NCBI RefSeq assembly: GCF_016917355.1
Contig: NZ_CP070304.1
Span: forward strand, 4,898,001 to 4,962,000
Origin: Glaciimonas sp. PAMC28666
Lineage (GTDB): Bacteria > Pseudomonadota > Gammaproteobacteria > Burkholderiales > Burkholderiaceae_D
Reading direction: 5' to 3'
Length of the DNA stretch: 64,000 nt
Each line of letters opens with the position of its first letter. Position 1 is the first letter of the stretch. Made by a program: the position numbers and the translations under genes. The notes beneath the pieces are model-generated. The model did no database searches, was not told the origin of the DNA, and was given only the letters and a program-made list of their open reading frames with translations. This document shows, in pieces, positions 27,641 to 36,320 of this stretch.

Positions 27641-28129
27641 TTAAAACTTCACGTGCTGCGCAAATGCGCTGGGCAAAAACGGTAACGCGGTCATCGCCGC
27701 GCTTTCCGCGATCGGACTAAACATCGCGTGTCGCCAGAACAATTGCTGCGGAATCGCGGTAGTGCCACAGACCAATACTACCGCTATTACGATTGCCATC
27801 CCTTTCGCCAGCCCAAACAGACCGCCCAAACCACGATCGGCGACACTAAGGCCACTTGCCTGGATCAATCCTTGTAATACCATGCTTAACAGCATCATTA
27901 GGAATCGGACACCGATAAATAAGGCGATGAAGGCAACGATCAACCGCGTCATCGCACCTGGGATCATCTCGGGTAGCAATGCAGCCAGACTTTCGCCATA
28001 CATGTTGGCAACGAAGAGAGCAATGACCCAACTTGCCAGGGACAGGATTTCTTTGATCAATCCGCGTAGCATACTGATAAGTATTGAGCAAATTACGACA
28101 AACAATACCAGGTAATCAAAAATCGTCAC
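27641..28129 (-). CDS. cvpA: Colicin V production protein CvpA
   Basis: A 162-residue inner-membrane protein with four predicted membrane segments (residues about 5-25, 28-45, 62-85, 100-120). MTIFDYLVLFVVICSILISM, the motif RGLIKEILSLASWV and DRGLGGLFGLAKG are typical. CvpA is needed for colicin V export and, in other bacteria, for envelope integrity under bile or deoxycholate stress. The start codon is GTG at 28129. The gene sits between the SPOR-domain gene and purF in the conserved order. Confidence 0.93.
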   Translation of the reverse strand: MTIFDYLVLFVVICSILISMLRGLIKEILSLASWVIALFVANMYGESLAALLPEMIPGAMTRLIVAFIALFIGVRFLMMLLSMVLQGLIQASGLSVADRGLGGLFGLAKGMAIVIAVVLVCGTTAIPQQLFWRHAMFSPIAESAAMTALPFLPSAFAQHVKF

Positions 28130-28243
28130 GCTGTCTCTGCACCATTCAAGTGTGGTTAATCTGGAACTTGTTAATCCAACTTACTGTTAAGACTTCTTTA
28201 GGTTCATCCTGTTCAGTCTATATGATGTTGCTTTGCAGGAAAA

Positions 28244-29275
28244 TCAAGCTGGAACCAAACTTCCGGACAAACCGAGCGGGGCCAATCTGGCACGGGCCTT
28301 TTCAGCTTCCTCTTTGCTGGCAAAAGGGCCGACCCGTATTCTGATCCGCTCACCTGCCGAGGTCTTTACTTTTTGGGTATAAGACCGAATTCCTGCATCG
28401 TTCAACTTTCCCTGCAGCTCATCGACTTTGTCCTGCGATGCTAAAGCCGCAACCTGAATGACAAACTTTCCCTGCTTTTTTTCAACAGACGGAGCAGGAC
28501 TGCCGCCATTTAAAATCGCCGCTGCCCTGGCTGAGTCATCTTGCGATGCATTCGTGGCAGGACGCTCTTCAGCTTTGGCCTCAAGTTTGGGTTCGGAACG
28601 GCTTTTTCGCTCTTCCCTGACCTCGGCTTTGGGCTTGTTCTCAACCTTCGGCTGGGTGACAACTTTTGCCTCGGGCGGAGTCGGCGATAAGGACCCGGCG
28701 CTATCGGACGGACTTGCGCTGTCAGTTGACGGCAACGATGGTGTTACCGGTGTCGCCGTTGCGATGGGTGCTACGGGTGCTATCGGCGAGGCACCAGCGG
28801 CGCTCTTTCCAGCGCTTTGCGGCTGGCCTGAAGAGATCGGACTGCTCTCGGAGGGGCTGGCTGGCTCAATAATTTCTTCCTGCTTGTCGAGGCCACTGCC
28901 CGCATTGGCGGCATTCGGTACTGACGCAGATGCAGACGTACTTGCAGACCCAGACGCAGATGCAGATGCGGGCTGGTCGCGCGGGGGAATCTGGATCGAG
29001 ATATCGCTAACAAGCGGCTTAGGCTCCGAGTCCAGCACCATCGGCAATACGATGACCACAGCAAGCACCAAAGCAACGGCGCCTACCAGACGCCGCCGGG
29101 CGCGTTTTTTTTCCGGTAGAACCGGATCGGCTGGATCGTTGGTCTGATTAGGAACGGTTTTGCGTTTCCTGCTGGCGCGAATAGCACTGGTGTCATCCGC
29201 AGCACGCGAGTGATAGGCGCTCTGCTCTGAGCCAGGCTTTTGCTTATTTTTACGGAAGAGTGAGAACAAACCCAT
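28244..29275 (-). CDS. SPOR-domain protein (DedD/FtsN-like)
   Basis: A 343-residue inner-membrane protein. A short basic cytosolic part with RRRL is followed by one membrane segment (VGAVALVLAVVIVLPMV, about residues 64-82). A long low-complexity periplasmic region rich in Ser, Ala, Pro and Lys/Glu follows. The C-terminal SPOR domain (about 265-343) contains GKFVIQVAALAS and IRIRVGPFASKEEAEKARARLAPLG; it binds denuded septal peptidoglycan. The ATG at 29275 (MGLFSLFRKNKQK) is preferred; the frame extends to 29335 without family similarity. It sits between folC and cvpA, the usual dedD position. Confidence 0.88.
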   Translation of the reverse strand: MGLFSLFRKNKQKPGSEQSAYHSRAADDTSAIRASRKRKTVPNQTNDPADPVLPEKKRARRRLVGAVALVLAVVIVLPMVLDSEPKPLVSDISIQIPPRDQPASASASGSASTSASASVPNAANAGSGLDKQEEIIEPASPSESSPISSGQPQSAGKSAAGASPIAPVAPIATATPVTPSLPSTDSASPSDSAGSLSPTPPEAKVVTQPKVENKPKAEVREERKSRSEPKLEAKAEERPATNASQDDSARAAAILNGGSPAPSVEKKQGKFVIQVAALASQDKVDELQGKLNDAGIRSYTQKVKTSAGERIRIRVGPFASKEEAEKARARLAPLGLSGSLVPA

Positions 29276-29416
29276 GCGATATCGATTTAATTTTAAAGTG
29301 CAATACCAGACTTCCTTCGAAACCGTTACCGACACTGCGTTCGCGCGGTGTACAGGAGGCTCCGAAAAAGTCTACTAAATATGGACTGAGTTTGTACGCT
29401 ATGGCAGCGGACAACT

Positions 29417-30751
29417 TCAATGAAATCCGGATTTCCTAGCTTTCATTACATCAGCAACTGTCAGGAACGATCCGAAAACCACAATTCTATCATTCTCGCC
29501 TGCTCTACTCAGCGCATTTGCATAGGCATCTGCAGGTGTGCTGAAATTTTGAATCGTGGACTCTGCTTTTTGTCCTATTTGTGCCTCGACGCCAGCCTCT
29601 TGCAAATACGCTCGAATCTGCTCAGCAGAGGCCGCGCGCGGTAGCGGCAAATCGGTGACGCACCAGTGGTCAATCTTGCTTTTTAACTGCGCAATGATGC
29701 CGGGGATATCCTTATCGAGCATGACGCCAAATATGCCGAATGTATAAGGATGAAAGCCCATGTTTTCCAAGTTTTGCCCCAGTGTCGCCGCTGCGTGCGG
29801 ATTGTGCGCAACATCCAATACAACCAGTGGTTGTCCAGGCATTACTTGAAAGCGCGCTGGCAATTCGACGGTCACCAGGCCGGTTCGAACCTCTTGCGCG
29901 CTCACGGGCAATTGATAACGCAACGCCTCCAATGCCGCCAATGCCGCCGAGGCATTTAACAACTGATTGGCGCCGCGAAGGCTTGGATAGCCCAGGGAAT
30001 TGCGACGTTGGCTACGTCCGCCCCAGTTCCATTGCTGCTTGTCGCCAGTGTAGTTAAAATCACGTCCTAACAACCAGAGATCAGCGCCAATTGCGTTGGC
30101 ATGATCGATAAGTGATTGCGGTGGCACCGGGTCGCTGCAAATAGCAACTTTTCCGGCGCGGAAAATACCGGCCTTCTCGAATCCAATTTTCTCTCGCGTA
30201 TCACCAAGATAATCGGTGTGATCGATATCAATACTGGTAACGATAGCAATATCCGCATCGATCACGTTGACGGCGTCGAGACGACCACCTAGTCCGACCT
30301 CAAGTATGACTACTTCGAGATCAGCCGCAGACAGTAAATGCATTATCGCCAGCGTCGTAAATTCGAAATAAGTCAATGAAACATCACCACGTTGTGCTTC
30401 AACTGCCTCAAAACTGGCAATAAGGGCCTGGTCCGAGGCCGATTCACCATTTAATTGTGCGCGTTCATTGAATTCTAAAAAATGCGGTTTGATGTAAAGA
30501 CCAACTTTGTAGCCAGCGCGCAACAACATTGACTCCAGCATTGCACAAGTTGAGCCTTTGCCGTTGGTGCCAGCGACCACGATCACTGGACAAGAGAACG
30601 CCAGATTGAGTCGCTCTTTAACCAACTTGACACGATCCAGACCCATATCGATGGTTTTAAAGTGGCGCGATTCGAGCAGTTCAAGCCAAGCATTTAACGT
30701 GGTGGGTGCAGCGGTTGGCGTAATCGACGATGTAGGCATGGAATTAATCAT
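29417..30751 (-). CDS. folC: Bifunctional folylpolyglutamate synthase/dihydrofolate synthase
   Basis: A 444-residue Mur-ligase-family enzyme adding glutamate to dihydropteroate and to folates. The P-loop is VVAGTNGKGSTCAMLES, with YIKPHFLEFNERAQLNG, FEFTTLAIMHLLS, EVGLGGRLDAVNVI and the Mg/ATP motif TSIDIDHTDYLG. The C-terminal domain begins at LPARFQVMPGQPLVVLDVAHNPHA. The ATG at 30751 is used; a second in-frame ATG lies four codons later. accD lies upstream behind a terminator, and the SPOR gene follows. Confidence 0.95.
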   Translation of the reverse strand: MINSMPTSSITPTAAPTTLNAWLELLESRHFKTIDMGLDRVKLVKERLNLAFSCPVIVVAGTNGKGSTCAMLESMLLRAGYKVGLYIKPHFLEFNERAQLNGESASDQALIASFEAVEAQRGDVSLTYFEFTTLAIMHLLSAADLEVVILEVGLGGRLDAVNVIDADIAIVTSIDIDHTDYLGDTREKIGFEKAGIFRAGKVAICSDPVPPQSLIDHANAIGADLWLLGRDFNYTGDKQQWNWGGRSQRRNSLGYPSLRGANQLLNASAALAALEALRYQLPVSAQEVRTGLVTVELPARFQVMPGQPLVVLDVAHNPHAAATLGQNLENMGFHPYTFGIFGVMLDKDIPGIIAQLKSKIDHWCVTDLPLPRAASAEQIRAYLQEAGVEAQIGQKAESTIQNFSTPADAYANALSRAGENDRIVVFGSFLTVADVMKARKSGFH

Positions 30752-30756
30752 TTAAC

Positions 30757-30794
30757 AAAACGATAGCCCGAACAGCAAGCGCTTCGGGCTATCG
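30757..30794 (-). terminator. Terminator between accD and folC
   Basis: Perfect 12-bp stem cgatagcccgaa/ttcgggctatcg (30761-30772 and 30783-30794). Read on the minus strand the stem is followed by TTTTG. It lies about 110 bases past the accD stop and just in front of folC, so some folC transcription may be read-through. Confidence 0.8.
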
Positions 30795-30901
30795 GGTTTT
30801 TGGCAATCATGGTCGCGCAAATTTCTCGATCTTACGCAAATCGCCTCAACGGCGTTGGGCTATCCGCACCGCTGAAGTGAGCGTGGTGAGGACCATCAAT
30901 A

Positions 30902-31774
30902 TCAGGCAAGCGTTTCGGCCGGTTGATTTTGCAATAAGGCTAACAGGCGCGCAATCTCTTCACGCATCTTGCGGCGATCAACAATCATGTCTACTGCGCC
31001 TTTGGTGACCAGAAACTCTGCCCGCTGGAATCCCTCAGGCAGTTTTTCGCGCACCGTGTTTTCAATCACGCGAGGACCCGCGAAACCAATCAGCGCTTTC
31101 GGTTCAGCGATCACTACGTCGCCCATAAACGCAAATGAAGCGGACACGCCGCCCATGGTCGGATCAGTCAGGACGCTAATAAACGGCAACTTCTTTTCCG
31201 AGAGCTTAGTCAGCATTGCCGTGGTTTTTGCCATTTGCAATAACGACAACAAACCTTCCTGCATGCGTGCTCCTCCAGTTGCCGTTATACAGATGAAGGG
31301 CACCTTTTGTTCTAGCGCCGCTTGGGCACCGCGAACAAACCGCTCACCGACAACAGAGCCCATCGACCCGCCCATAAATTCAAACTCGAAGCAGGCGACC
31401 ACAACCGGCAATGTCATGATGGCACCGCCCAGAACGATCAGCGCGTCCGTTTCACCGGTAGCTTCCATAGCCGCTTTCAGGCGGTCAGGGTATTTTTTGC
31501 TATCTTTGAATTTAAGCGTATCAATCGGCAATGTTTCCTGACCGATTTCATAACGACCGCCTGCATCCAGCAGCGCGTCAAGACGGTCGCGCGCGCGAAT
31601 TCGCAGGTGATGACTACATTTTGGGCAAACATGTATGTTTGATTCCAGATCAGTTCGATACAACACCGCTTCACAGGACGGGCATTTAACCCACAGTCCT
31701 TCGGGAATCGATTTGCGTGTTGCCGAGTCGCTGCGCTGGATACGGGGCGGGAGTAGTTTTTCAAGCCAACTCAT
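30902..31774 (-). CDS. accD: Acetyl-CoA carboxylase, carboxyltransferase subunit beta
   Basis: A 290-residue subunit of the acetyl-CoA carboxylase complex, which makes malonyl-CoA for fatty acid synthesis. The N-terminal zinc finger has Cys at 31, 34, 50 and 53 (CPSC/CPKC). The crotonase-like core includes the [19 protein letters not shown] stretch, [20 protein letters not shown] and [13 protein letters not shown]. The start ATG at 31774 has a strong AAGGAGGT site 6-7 bases upstream. It is downstream of trpA, the conserved trpFBA-accD-folC order. Confidence 0.97.
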   Translation of the reverse strand: MSWLEKLLPPRIQRSDSATRKSIPEGLWVKCPSCEAVLYRTDLESNIHVCPKCSHHLRIRARDRLDALLDAGGRYEIGQETLPIDTLKFKDSKKYPDRLKAAMEATGETDALIVLGGAIMTLPVVVACFEFEFMGGSMGSVVGERFVRGAQAALEQKVPFICITATGGARMQEGLLSLLQMAKTTAMLTKLSEKKLPFISVLTDPTMGGVSASFAFMGDVVIAEPKALIGFAGPRVIENTVREKLPEGFQRAEFLVTKGAVDMIVDRRKMREEIARLLALLQNQPAETLA

Positions 31775-31822
31775 AGAGCGACCTCCTTCATATTTTTTAC
31801 TTGCCGAATTGTACCTTCAACC

Positions 31823-31846
31823 AAAAAACGGCGATAGTATATCGCC
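31823..31846 (-). terminator. Terminator between trpA and accD
   Basis: Stem ggcgata/tatcgcc (31830-31836 and 31840-31846) with a three-base loop. Read on the minus strand it is followed by gTTTTTT. It lies about 120 bases after the trpA stop. Confidence 0.75.
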
Positions 31847-31968
31847 ACTTCTTTGTCGTATGGATACATTGACACTTATTGTACATTCGCAGTTCTTCGC
31901 CGGGCCGCGCATCCCCGAACTGCCCGGCGGAAGCCATGCCCTTTAAGCGAGGCTCCGTGCGATTGCGA

Positions 31969-32766
31969 TTATTCGTCTAATGCTTTACGTATGCCGCTGA
32001 TAAAGGTGCGTACCGCTGCAACGGCGTGCTCACGTGGTGTATTTTCCAATTCCTGAATAATCCGGCTACCGATGACAACCGCATCCGCCACTTGGGCTAC
32101 GGCCCTGGCGGTGGCAGCATCCCGAATCCCAAAACCGACCCCAATTGGCAGATTGACATGCTTTCGAATGGCTGCGATACGCTTCGTGACTTCTTCGATA
32201 TCGATATTGGCCGCACCGGTAACCCCTTTTAGAGACACGTAATAGGCGAAACCGCCGCCTACGTTGGCGACCTGCTTGATGCGTTCCTCAGTAGAAGTCG
32301 GCGCCAGCAAAAAAATAGGGTCCATGCCGTTGAGCCGCATTTTTTGTGCAAAATCTTCGCATTCTTCTGGCGGATAATCCACCACAATGGTGCCGTCAAT
32401 GCCCGCCTCTTTCGCAGCACTGATAAAAGCGTCCACACCCATCCGTTCTAACGGATTGGCGTAACCCATTAAAACCACTGGCGTGTCAGTGTTGGTATGG
32501 CGGAATTCCCGCACGTAACCTAACACGTCCTGTAAGCTGACATTAAATTTGAGTGCGCGTTCGCAGGCGCGCTGGATAACTGGACCTTCAGCCATCGGAT
32601 CAGAGAACGGGACGCCAAGTTCAAGAATATCAGCACCACCAGCCACCAGGGCGTGCATCAACGGGACGGTCAATTCAGGATGCGGATCTCCTGCAGTAAT
32701 AAACGGGATAAGGCCTTTTTTGTTATTTGCGGCCAGTGCGGCGAACGTGGTCTGAATTCGTGACAT
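31969..32766 (-). CDS. trpA: Tryptophan synthase alpha chain
   Basis: A 265-residue TIM-barrel subunit that cleaves indole-3-glycerol phosphate to indole, channelled to TrpB. Catalytic residues lie in [19 protein letters not shown] (Glu and Asp-rich loop) and [11 protein letters not shown] (catalytic Asp). The phosphate-binding end is [14 protein letters not shown]. The first residues ([23 protein letters not shown]) match the family start. trpB lies 182 bases upstream on the same strand. Confidence 0.97.
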   Translation of the reverse strand: MSRIQTTFAALAANNKKGLIPFITAGDPHPELTVPLMHALVAGGADILELGVPFSDPMAEGPVIQRACERALKFNVSLQDVLGYVREFRHTNTDTPVVLMGYANPLERMGVDAFISAAKEAGIDGTIVVDYPPEECEDFAQKMRLNGMDPIFLLAPTSTEERIKQVANVGGGFAYYVSLKGVTGAANIDIEEVTKRIAAIRKHVNLPIGVGFGIRDAATARAVAQVADAVVIGSRIIQELENTPREHAVAAVRTFISGIRKALDE

Positions 32767-32914
32767 AGTTGTCTTAATAAAATATTCTTGGTCTATTGGT
32801 TAAGCATAGTAACAAACCGGCCTAACGCGTTATTCGAAGCCAGTTTTGAAGCGTGATAACAATCTATTCGTACGATTGACACAAATAATGATCATGATCA
32901 CGACAGGCAGCGGG

Positions 32915-32948
32915 AGACCACCAATGGTTTTTGCCATTGGTGGCTTTT
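32915..32948 (+). terminator. Strong hairpin with plus-strand T tract at the trpB 3' end
   Basis: Stem ccaccaatgg/ccattggtgg (32918-32927 and 32934-32943) around tttttg, followed by ctttttt on the plus strand. It directly abuts the trpB stop codon. On the minus strand, the direction of trpB, there is no T tract, so it could stabilise the trpB mRNA 3' region or stop antisense transcription. Confidence 0.6.
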
Positions 32949-34220
32949 TTAATGTTTTTCCGACTTCAAACGCTCAGCGACCGTATGCATGTCTTTGTCA
33001 CCGCGACCAGACAAATTGGCCAGAATGATTTTATCTTTCGGCAGTGTGGCGGCCAGTTTAGCCGCATAAGCCAGCGCATGACTCGATTCCAGAGCGGGAA
33101 TAATTCCTTCAATCAGACAACAGGTATGAAATGCATCCAAGGCTTCATCGTCGGTGATCGTTTCATAGGTTGCGCGGCCGCAATCCTTCAACCACGCGTG
33201 CTCAGGACCGACGCCAGGATAATCCAGACCTGCCGACACCGAGTGAGTTTCAATAACCTGCCCATTTTCGTCCTGCAACAAGTAGGTACGGTTGCCGTGC
33301 AAAACGCCTGGCGAACCTGCGGTCAGGGAGGCTGAGTGCTTGCCGCTTGCCAGGCCCTCACCGGCAGCCTCAACACCGACCAAACGTACATCATGATGGT
33401 CGATGTAGGGGTAAAAAATACCCATCGCATTGGATCCGCCGCCGACGCATGCAACGACATAATCAGGTTGTCGGCCAGTCATTTCCGGCATTTGCGTTAA
33501 ACACTCGTCGCCAATCACCGCCTGAAAATCACGGACCATCATCGGGTAAGGATGCGGCCCCGCAACGGTTCCGATGATATAAAAAGTATTCTCGACATTG
33601 GTCACCCAATCCCGCATCGCCTCATTAAGCGCATCTTTCAGGGTCTTTGATCCCGACTCAACGGGTACGACAGTCGCGCCGAGCAGATTCATCCGATAGA
33701 CATTTTGCTTCTGCCGCTTGACGTCCTCGCTGCCCATATAAACTACACATTCCAGACCGAAACGCGCACAGATCGTCGCCGTTGCCACGCCATGCTGGCC
33801 GGCTCCTGTTTCGGCAATGACGCGTGGTTTCCCCATGCGTTTGGCCAGCAAAGCTTGCCCGATCACATTATTAATTTTGTGGGCACCGGTATGGTTCAAG
33901 TCCTCACGCTTGAAGTAAATTTGTGCACCGCCCATCTGCTCGGACCAGCGCTTGGCGTGGTATATCGGGCTAGGACGACCTACAAAATGCTTTAGCTCGC
34001 TCTCGTATTCAGCGACGAACTCCGGTTGATGCTGGTAATGCGCGTACGCTTCAGTCAGCTCTTTGAGGGCTAGCGTCAGGGTTTCTGAGACGAAGCTTCC
34101 GCCATACATACCAAAATGGCCTTTTGCATCCGGCAAATTGTAATGTGCGGATTGTTGCAAAGTGGCGGTAGCTTGGGGTTGACGCTCGGCATAATGCGCA
34201 AGCGGGTTTAATTCTTTCAT
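32949..34220 (-). CDS. trpB: Tryptophan synthase beta chain
   Basis: A 423-residue PLP enzyme that joins indole to serine. The PLP lysine is K115 ([11 protein letters not shown]). [26 protein letters not shown] (phosphate loop) and the C-terminal [11 protein letters not shown] are conserved. The start ATG at 34220 ([10 protein letters not shown]) is preceded by AGAGAG; the frame opens earlier (34385) but those residues are not conserved. The N-terminus is slightly longer than in E. coli TrpB (about 25 residues before [13 protein letters not shown]). It lies between trpF and trpA. Confidence 0.97.
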   Translation of the reverse strand: MKELNPLAHYAERQPQATATLQQSAHYNLPDAKGHFGMYGGSFVSETLTLALKELTEAYAHYQHQPEFVAEYESELKHFVGRPSPIYHAKRWSEQMGGAQIYFKREDLNHTGAHKINNVIGQALLAKRMGKPRVIAETGAGQHGVATATICARFGLECVVYMGSEDVKRQKQNVYRMNLLGATVVPVESGSKTLKDALNEAMRDWVTNVENTFYIIGTVAGPHPYPMMVRDFQAVIGDECLTQMPEMTGRQPDYVVACVGGGSNAMGIFYPYIDHHDVRLVGVEAAGEGLASGKHSASLTAGSPGVLHGNRTYLLQDENGQVIETHSVSAGLDYPGVGPEHAWLKDCGRATYETITDDEALDAFHTCCLIEGIIPALESSHALAYAAKLAATLPKDKIILANLSGRGDKDMHTVAERLKSEKH

Positions 34221-34456
34221 ATTTAATTCTCTCTGAAAATGGCTAATTGGCTGCCGATTAACTTTTATTGAAGGATTTCTGTCCGCAACAGCCAATATGA
34301 CGTATGCGAAAGAACCTGCGCTATCAATAAAATTGTCAAAGCGCGTGTCAGAAGCCGTAGCGAACGCTGGACGCGAAGCTGGCAAGTAGGAACACCAACC
34401 GTCTTGAACAAACTAAACTCGCCCACCGACGACTGGCGGCGACGAACGAAATTTAG

Positions 34457-35119
34457 TCAGACTGCATCCGCTTGACGTACGGCTTCAATAAAGGCACGAA
34501 TCCTGACAGGATCTTTTATGCCCTTTTCCTGCTCGACACCACTGCTGATGTCGACGGCAAAAGGGCGTACGCGTACCACCGCGTCAGTCGCGTTTTGTAC
34601 GCTCAAGCCACCACTTAAAACGACCTGAGGCGCGAGTTCTTTTGGAATGAGAGACCAATCAAAAACCTTTCCGCTGCCGCCATAACCATCTACAAAGGTA
34701 TCGAGCAATAAACCGGCGAAGAGCCGACTATTAGTTCGATATCCGTGATTGTACTCTATCAAATCGGCCGCGACCGTTGTGAGGCCCACCCGCATGGCAC
34801 GAATAAAAGGTCGATTCACGCGATTGGCTGCTTCATTGCAGTCCGAAACCGATTCGTCGCCATGAAATTGCAGTAAAGATAATGGAGCGACGGCAAGCGT
34901 TGCGGCAATTTCATCAGCAGTTGCATTGACGAACAAGCCTACTGCAGTCACAAAAGGCGGAAGCGTAGCAATCAGCTGGGCCGCCCGCTCGGGTGAGACG
35001 GCCCGTGGGCTTTTAGCATAAAAAACAAAGCCGATAGCATCTGCGCCAGCCGCTACCGCTGCCGCAACGTCTTGTTCACGTGTCAAACCACAGATTTTGA
35101 TTCGGGTACGCTGGATCAT
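34457..35119 (-). CDS. trpF: Phosphoribosylanthranilate isomerase
   Basis: A 220-residue TIM-barrel enzyme of tryptophan synthesis. RTRIKICGLTREQDVAAA holds the catalytic Cys (KICG). GADAIGFVFYAKSPRAVSPE, LLQFHGDE and LLLDTFVDGYGGSGKVFDW are family motifs; the last gives the catalytic Asp. VDISSGVEQEKGIKDP is the phosphate-binding end. The ATG at 35119 is used; a TTG five codons upstream is less likely. trpB starts 236 bases downstream, so it may have its own promoter. Confidence 0.95.
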   Translation of the reverse strand: MIQRTRIKICGLTREQDVAAAVAAGADAIGFVFYAKSPRAVSPERAAQLIATLPPFVTAVGLFVNATADEIAATLAVAPLSLLQFHGDESVSDCNEAANRVNRPFIRAMRVGLTTVAADLIEYNHGYRTNSRLFAGLLLDTFVDGYGGSGKVFDWSLIPKELAPQVVLSGGLSVQNATDAVVRVRPFAVDISSGVEQEKGIKDPVRIRAFIEAVRQADAV

Positions 35120-35258
35120 ATGGTTAGATAACAATAGGATAAGTAAGGGGGCCGCTTGCTTCTGATGAAGGACGCAGACAAGACCATTATCATAGAGCGT
35201 TTTCTGTTTTAGGGTTCGGCTACGTTCTTAAAAAATGGCTTATTACGACCGGAAGCAA

Positions 35259-36077
35259 TCACAGCCAAGGTAATATTTTACTTTGTTGTTGTGGCAAATT
35301 CCATTTTTCGCCGTATTCCACCTTTGCCAGATATAAGCCATCCGGCATAAAAGTCGGCGCCGCGCGGCTTCGATCTTTTTGCAAAAGTAGATCCGCGATC
35401 CAATCAGGCGGTTGCTTTCCGATACCCACAAAGACTAAGGAACCAATCATATTGCGCACCATATGATGCAGAAAAGCATTAGCGCGTAAGGTAAACACGA
35501 TCAATTCACCGCTGCGTGCGATATCGACTTCATACATGGATCGCACCGGGGAACGGGCCTGACATTCAATAGCCCGGAAAGCGGAAAAGTCGTGCGTACC
35601 GACAAAGTGCCGAGCGGCCTTTTGCATCAACGCGAGATCCAACGGACGGAACGCCCATCCTGCCTTGTTCACCAATAAGGGAGACCGGACTGGACTGTTG
35701 TATAGAAGATAGTTATAAGTGCGCGCAGTTGCGCTAAAGCGTGCATGAAATTGCTGATCTCCATCCACGTGCGCAGAGACTTCCGCGTGGGGCACCTCGC
35801 AAGCCCAACGTACTGCGATGGAGGTGGGTAAAAAGGCGTTTAGTCCGCGTACCCAACTTGATGTGTCACGCGCCAACGGCGTATCAAAATGGACCACCTG
35901 TTCTAGCGCATGCACGCCGGAATCGGTGCGTCCCGCGCAAATCGTCGACACTTTCCCCTGAGTGAATTTTTGCAAGGCGAACTCTAATCGGTCCTGAACG
36001 GTCTTCCCGTCAGGCTGAGTCTGCCATCCTTGCCAGGGAGTACCGTCATATTGGACCCCGAGAACGATTCGCTTCAC
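35259..36077 (-). CDS. truA: tRNA pseudouridine(38-40) synthase TruA
   Basis: A 272-residue enzyme that modifies uridines 38-40 in the tRNA anticodon stem. The catalytic aspartate is D52 in ICAGRTDSGVHALEQ. VDGDQQFHARFSATARTYNY and FTLRANAFLHHMVRNMIGSLV are conserved. The start codon is GTG at 36077, with GGAG 5 bases upstream. It lies between trpF and fimV; this position is conserved in Burkholderiales. Confidence 0.95.
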   Translation of the reverse strand: MKRIVLGVQYDGTPWQGWQTQPDGKTVQDRLEFALQKFTQGKVSTICAGRTDSGVHALEQVVHFDTPLARDTSSWVRGLNAFLPTSIAVRWACEVPHAEVSAHVDGDQQFHARFSATARTYNYLLYNSPVRSPLLVNKAGWAFRPLDLALMQKAARHFVGTHDFSAFRAIECQARSPVRSMYEVDIARSGELIVFTLRANAFLHHMVRNMIGSLVFVGIGKQPPDWIADLLLQKDRSRAAPTFMPDGLYLAKVEYGEKWNLPQQQSKILPWL

Positions 36078-36096
36078 ACCTACTCCACTGAATAAA

Positions 36097-36187
36097 AATG
36101 CCAGTTAATATGGCCAACTAAGATTGCCAGCTAAGATTGCCAACTAATATTGCTAATTAATATTGCTAACTAATATTGCTAATTAAT
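36097..36187. repeat. 13-base tandem repeat, seven copies, between truA and fimV
   Basis: Seven consecutive units (36097, 36110, 36123, 36136, 36149, 36162, 36175) follow the pattern attgcyarytaak. The last four are the most alike. The array is AT-rich and lies just upstream of the truA start codon (20 bases), so it is in the truA leader/promoter region. Confidence 0.92.
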
Positions 36188-36234
36188 CTCCAGCCAACCT
36201 GGCGACAAATCCGTCATCTCACAAGCGCTGCGAT

Positions 36235-36272
36235 CAAATACAAACGGGCGTCAGCATAACGCTGCGCCCGTT
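36235..36272 (-). terminator. Hairpin downstream of fimV
   Basis: Stem aacgggcg-t-cagc/gctg-cgcccgtt (one bulge) around ataac. Read on the minus strand it is followed by TTTGTATTTG. It lies about 50 bases past the fimV stop. Confidence 0.7.
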
Positions 36273-36320
36273 ATTTGCCAAATGTTGCCGACACTTACAT
36301 AAAAATGCCGGCCATCATTT

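Noticed and set aside
28458-29147. 229-residue open frame on the plus strand
   Set aside because: It lies fully antisense to the low-complexity region of the SPOR-domain gene. The Ser/Ala/Asp-rich translation is a mirror of that biased composition, and it has no ribosome site.
30969-31541. 190-residue open frame on the plus strand
   Set aside because: Antisense to accD, which is certain. No recognisable protein features.
36097-36187. CRISPR array
   Set aside because: The 13-base units are directly adjacent without spacers, so this is a simple tandem repeat.
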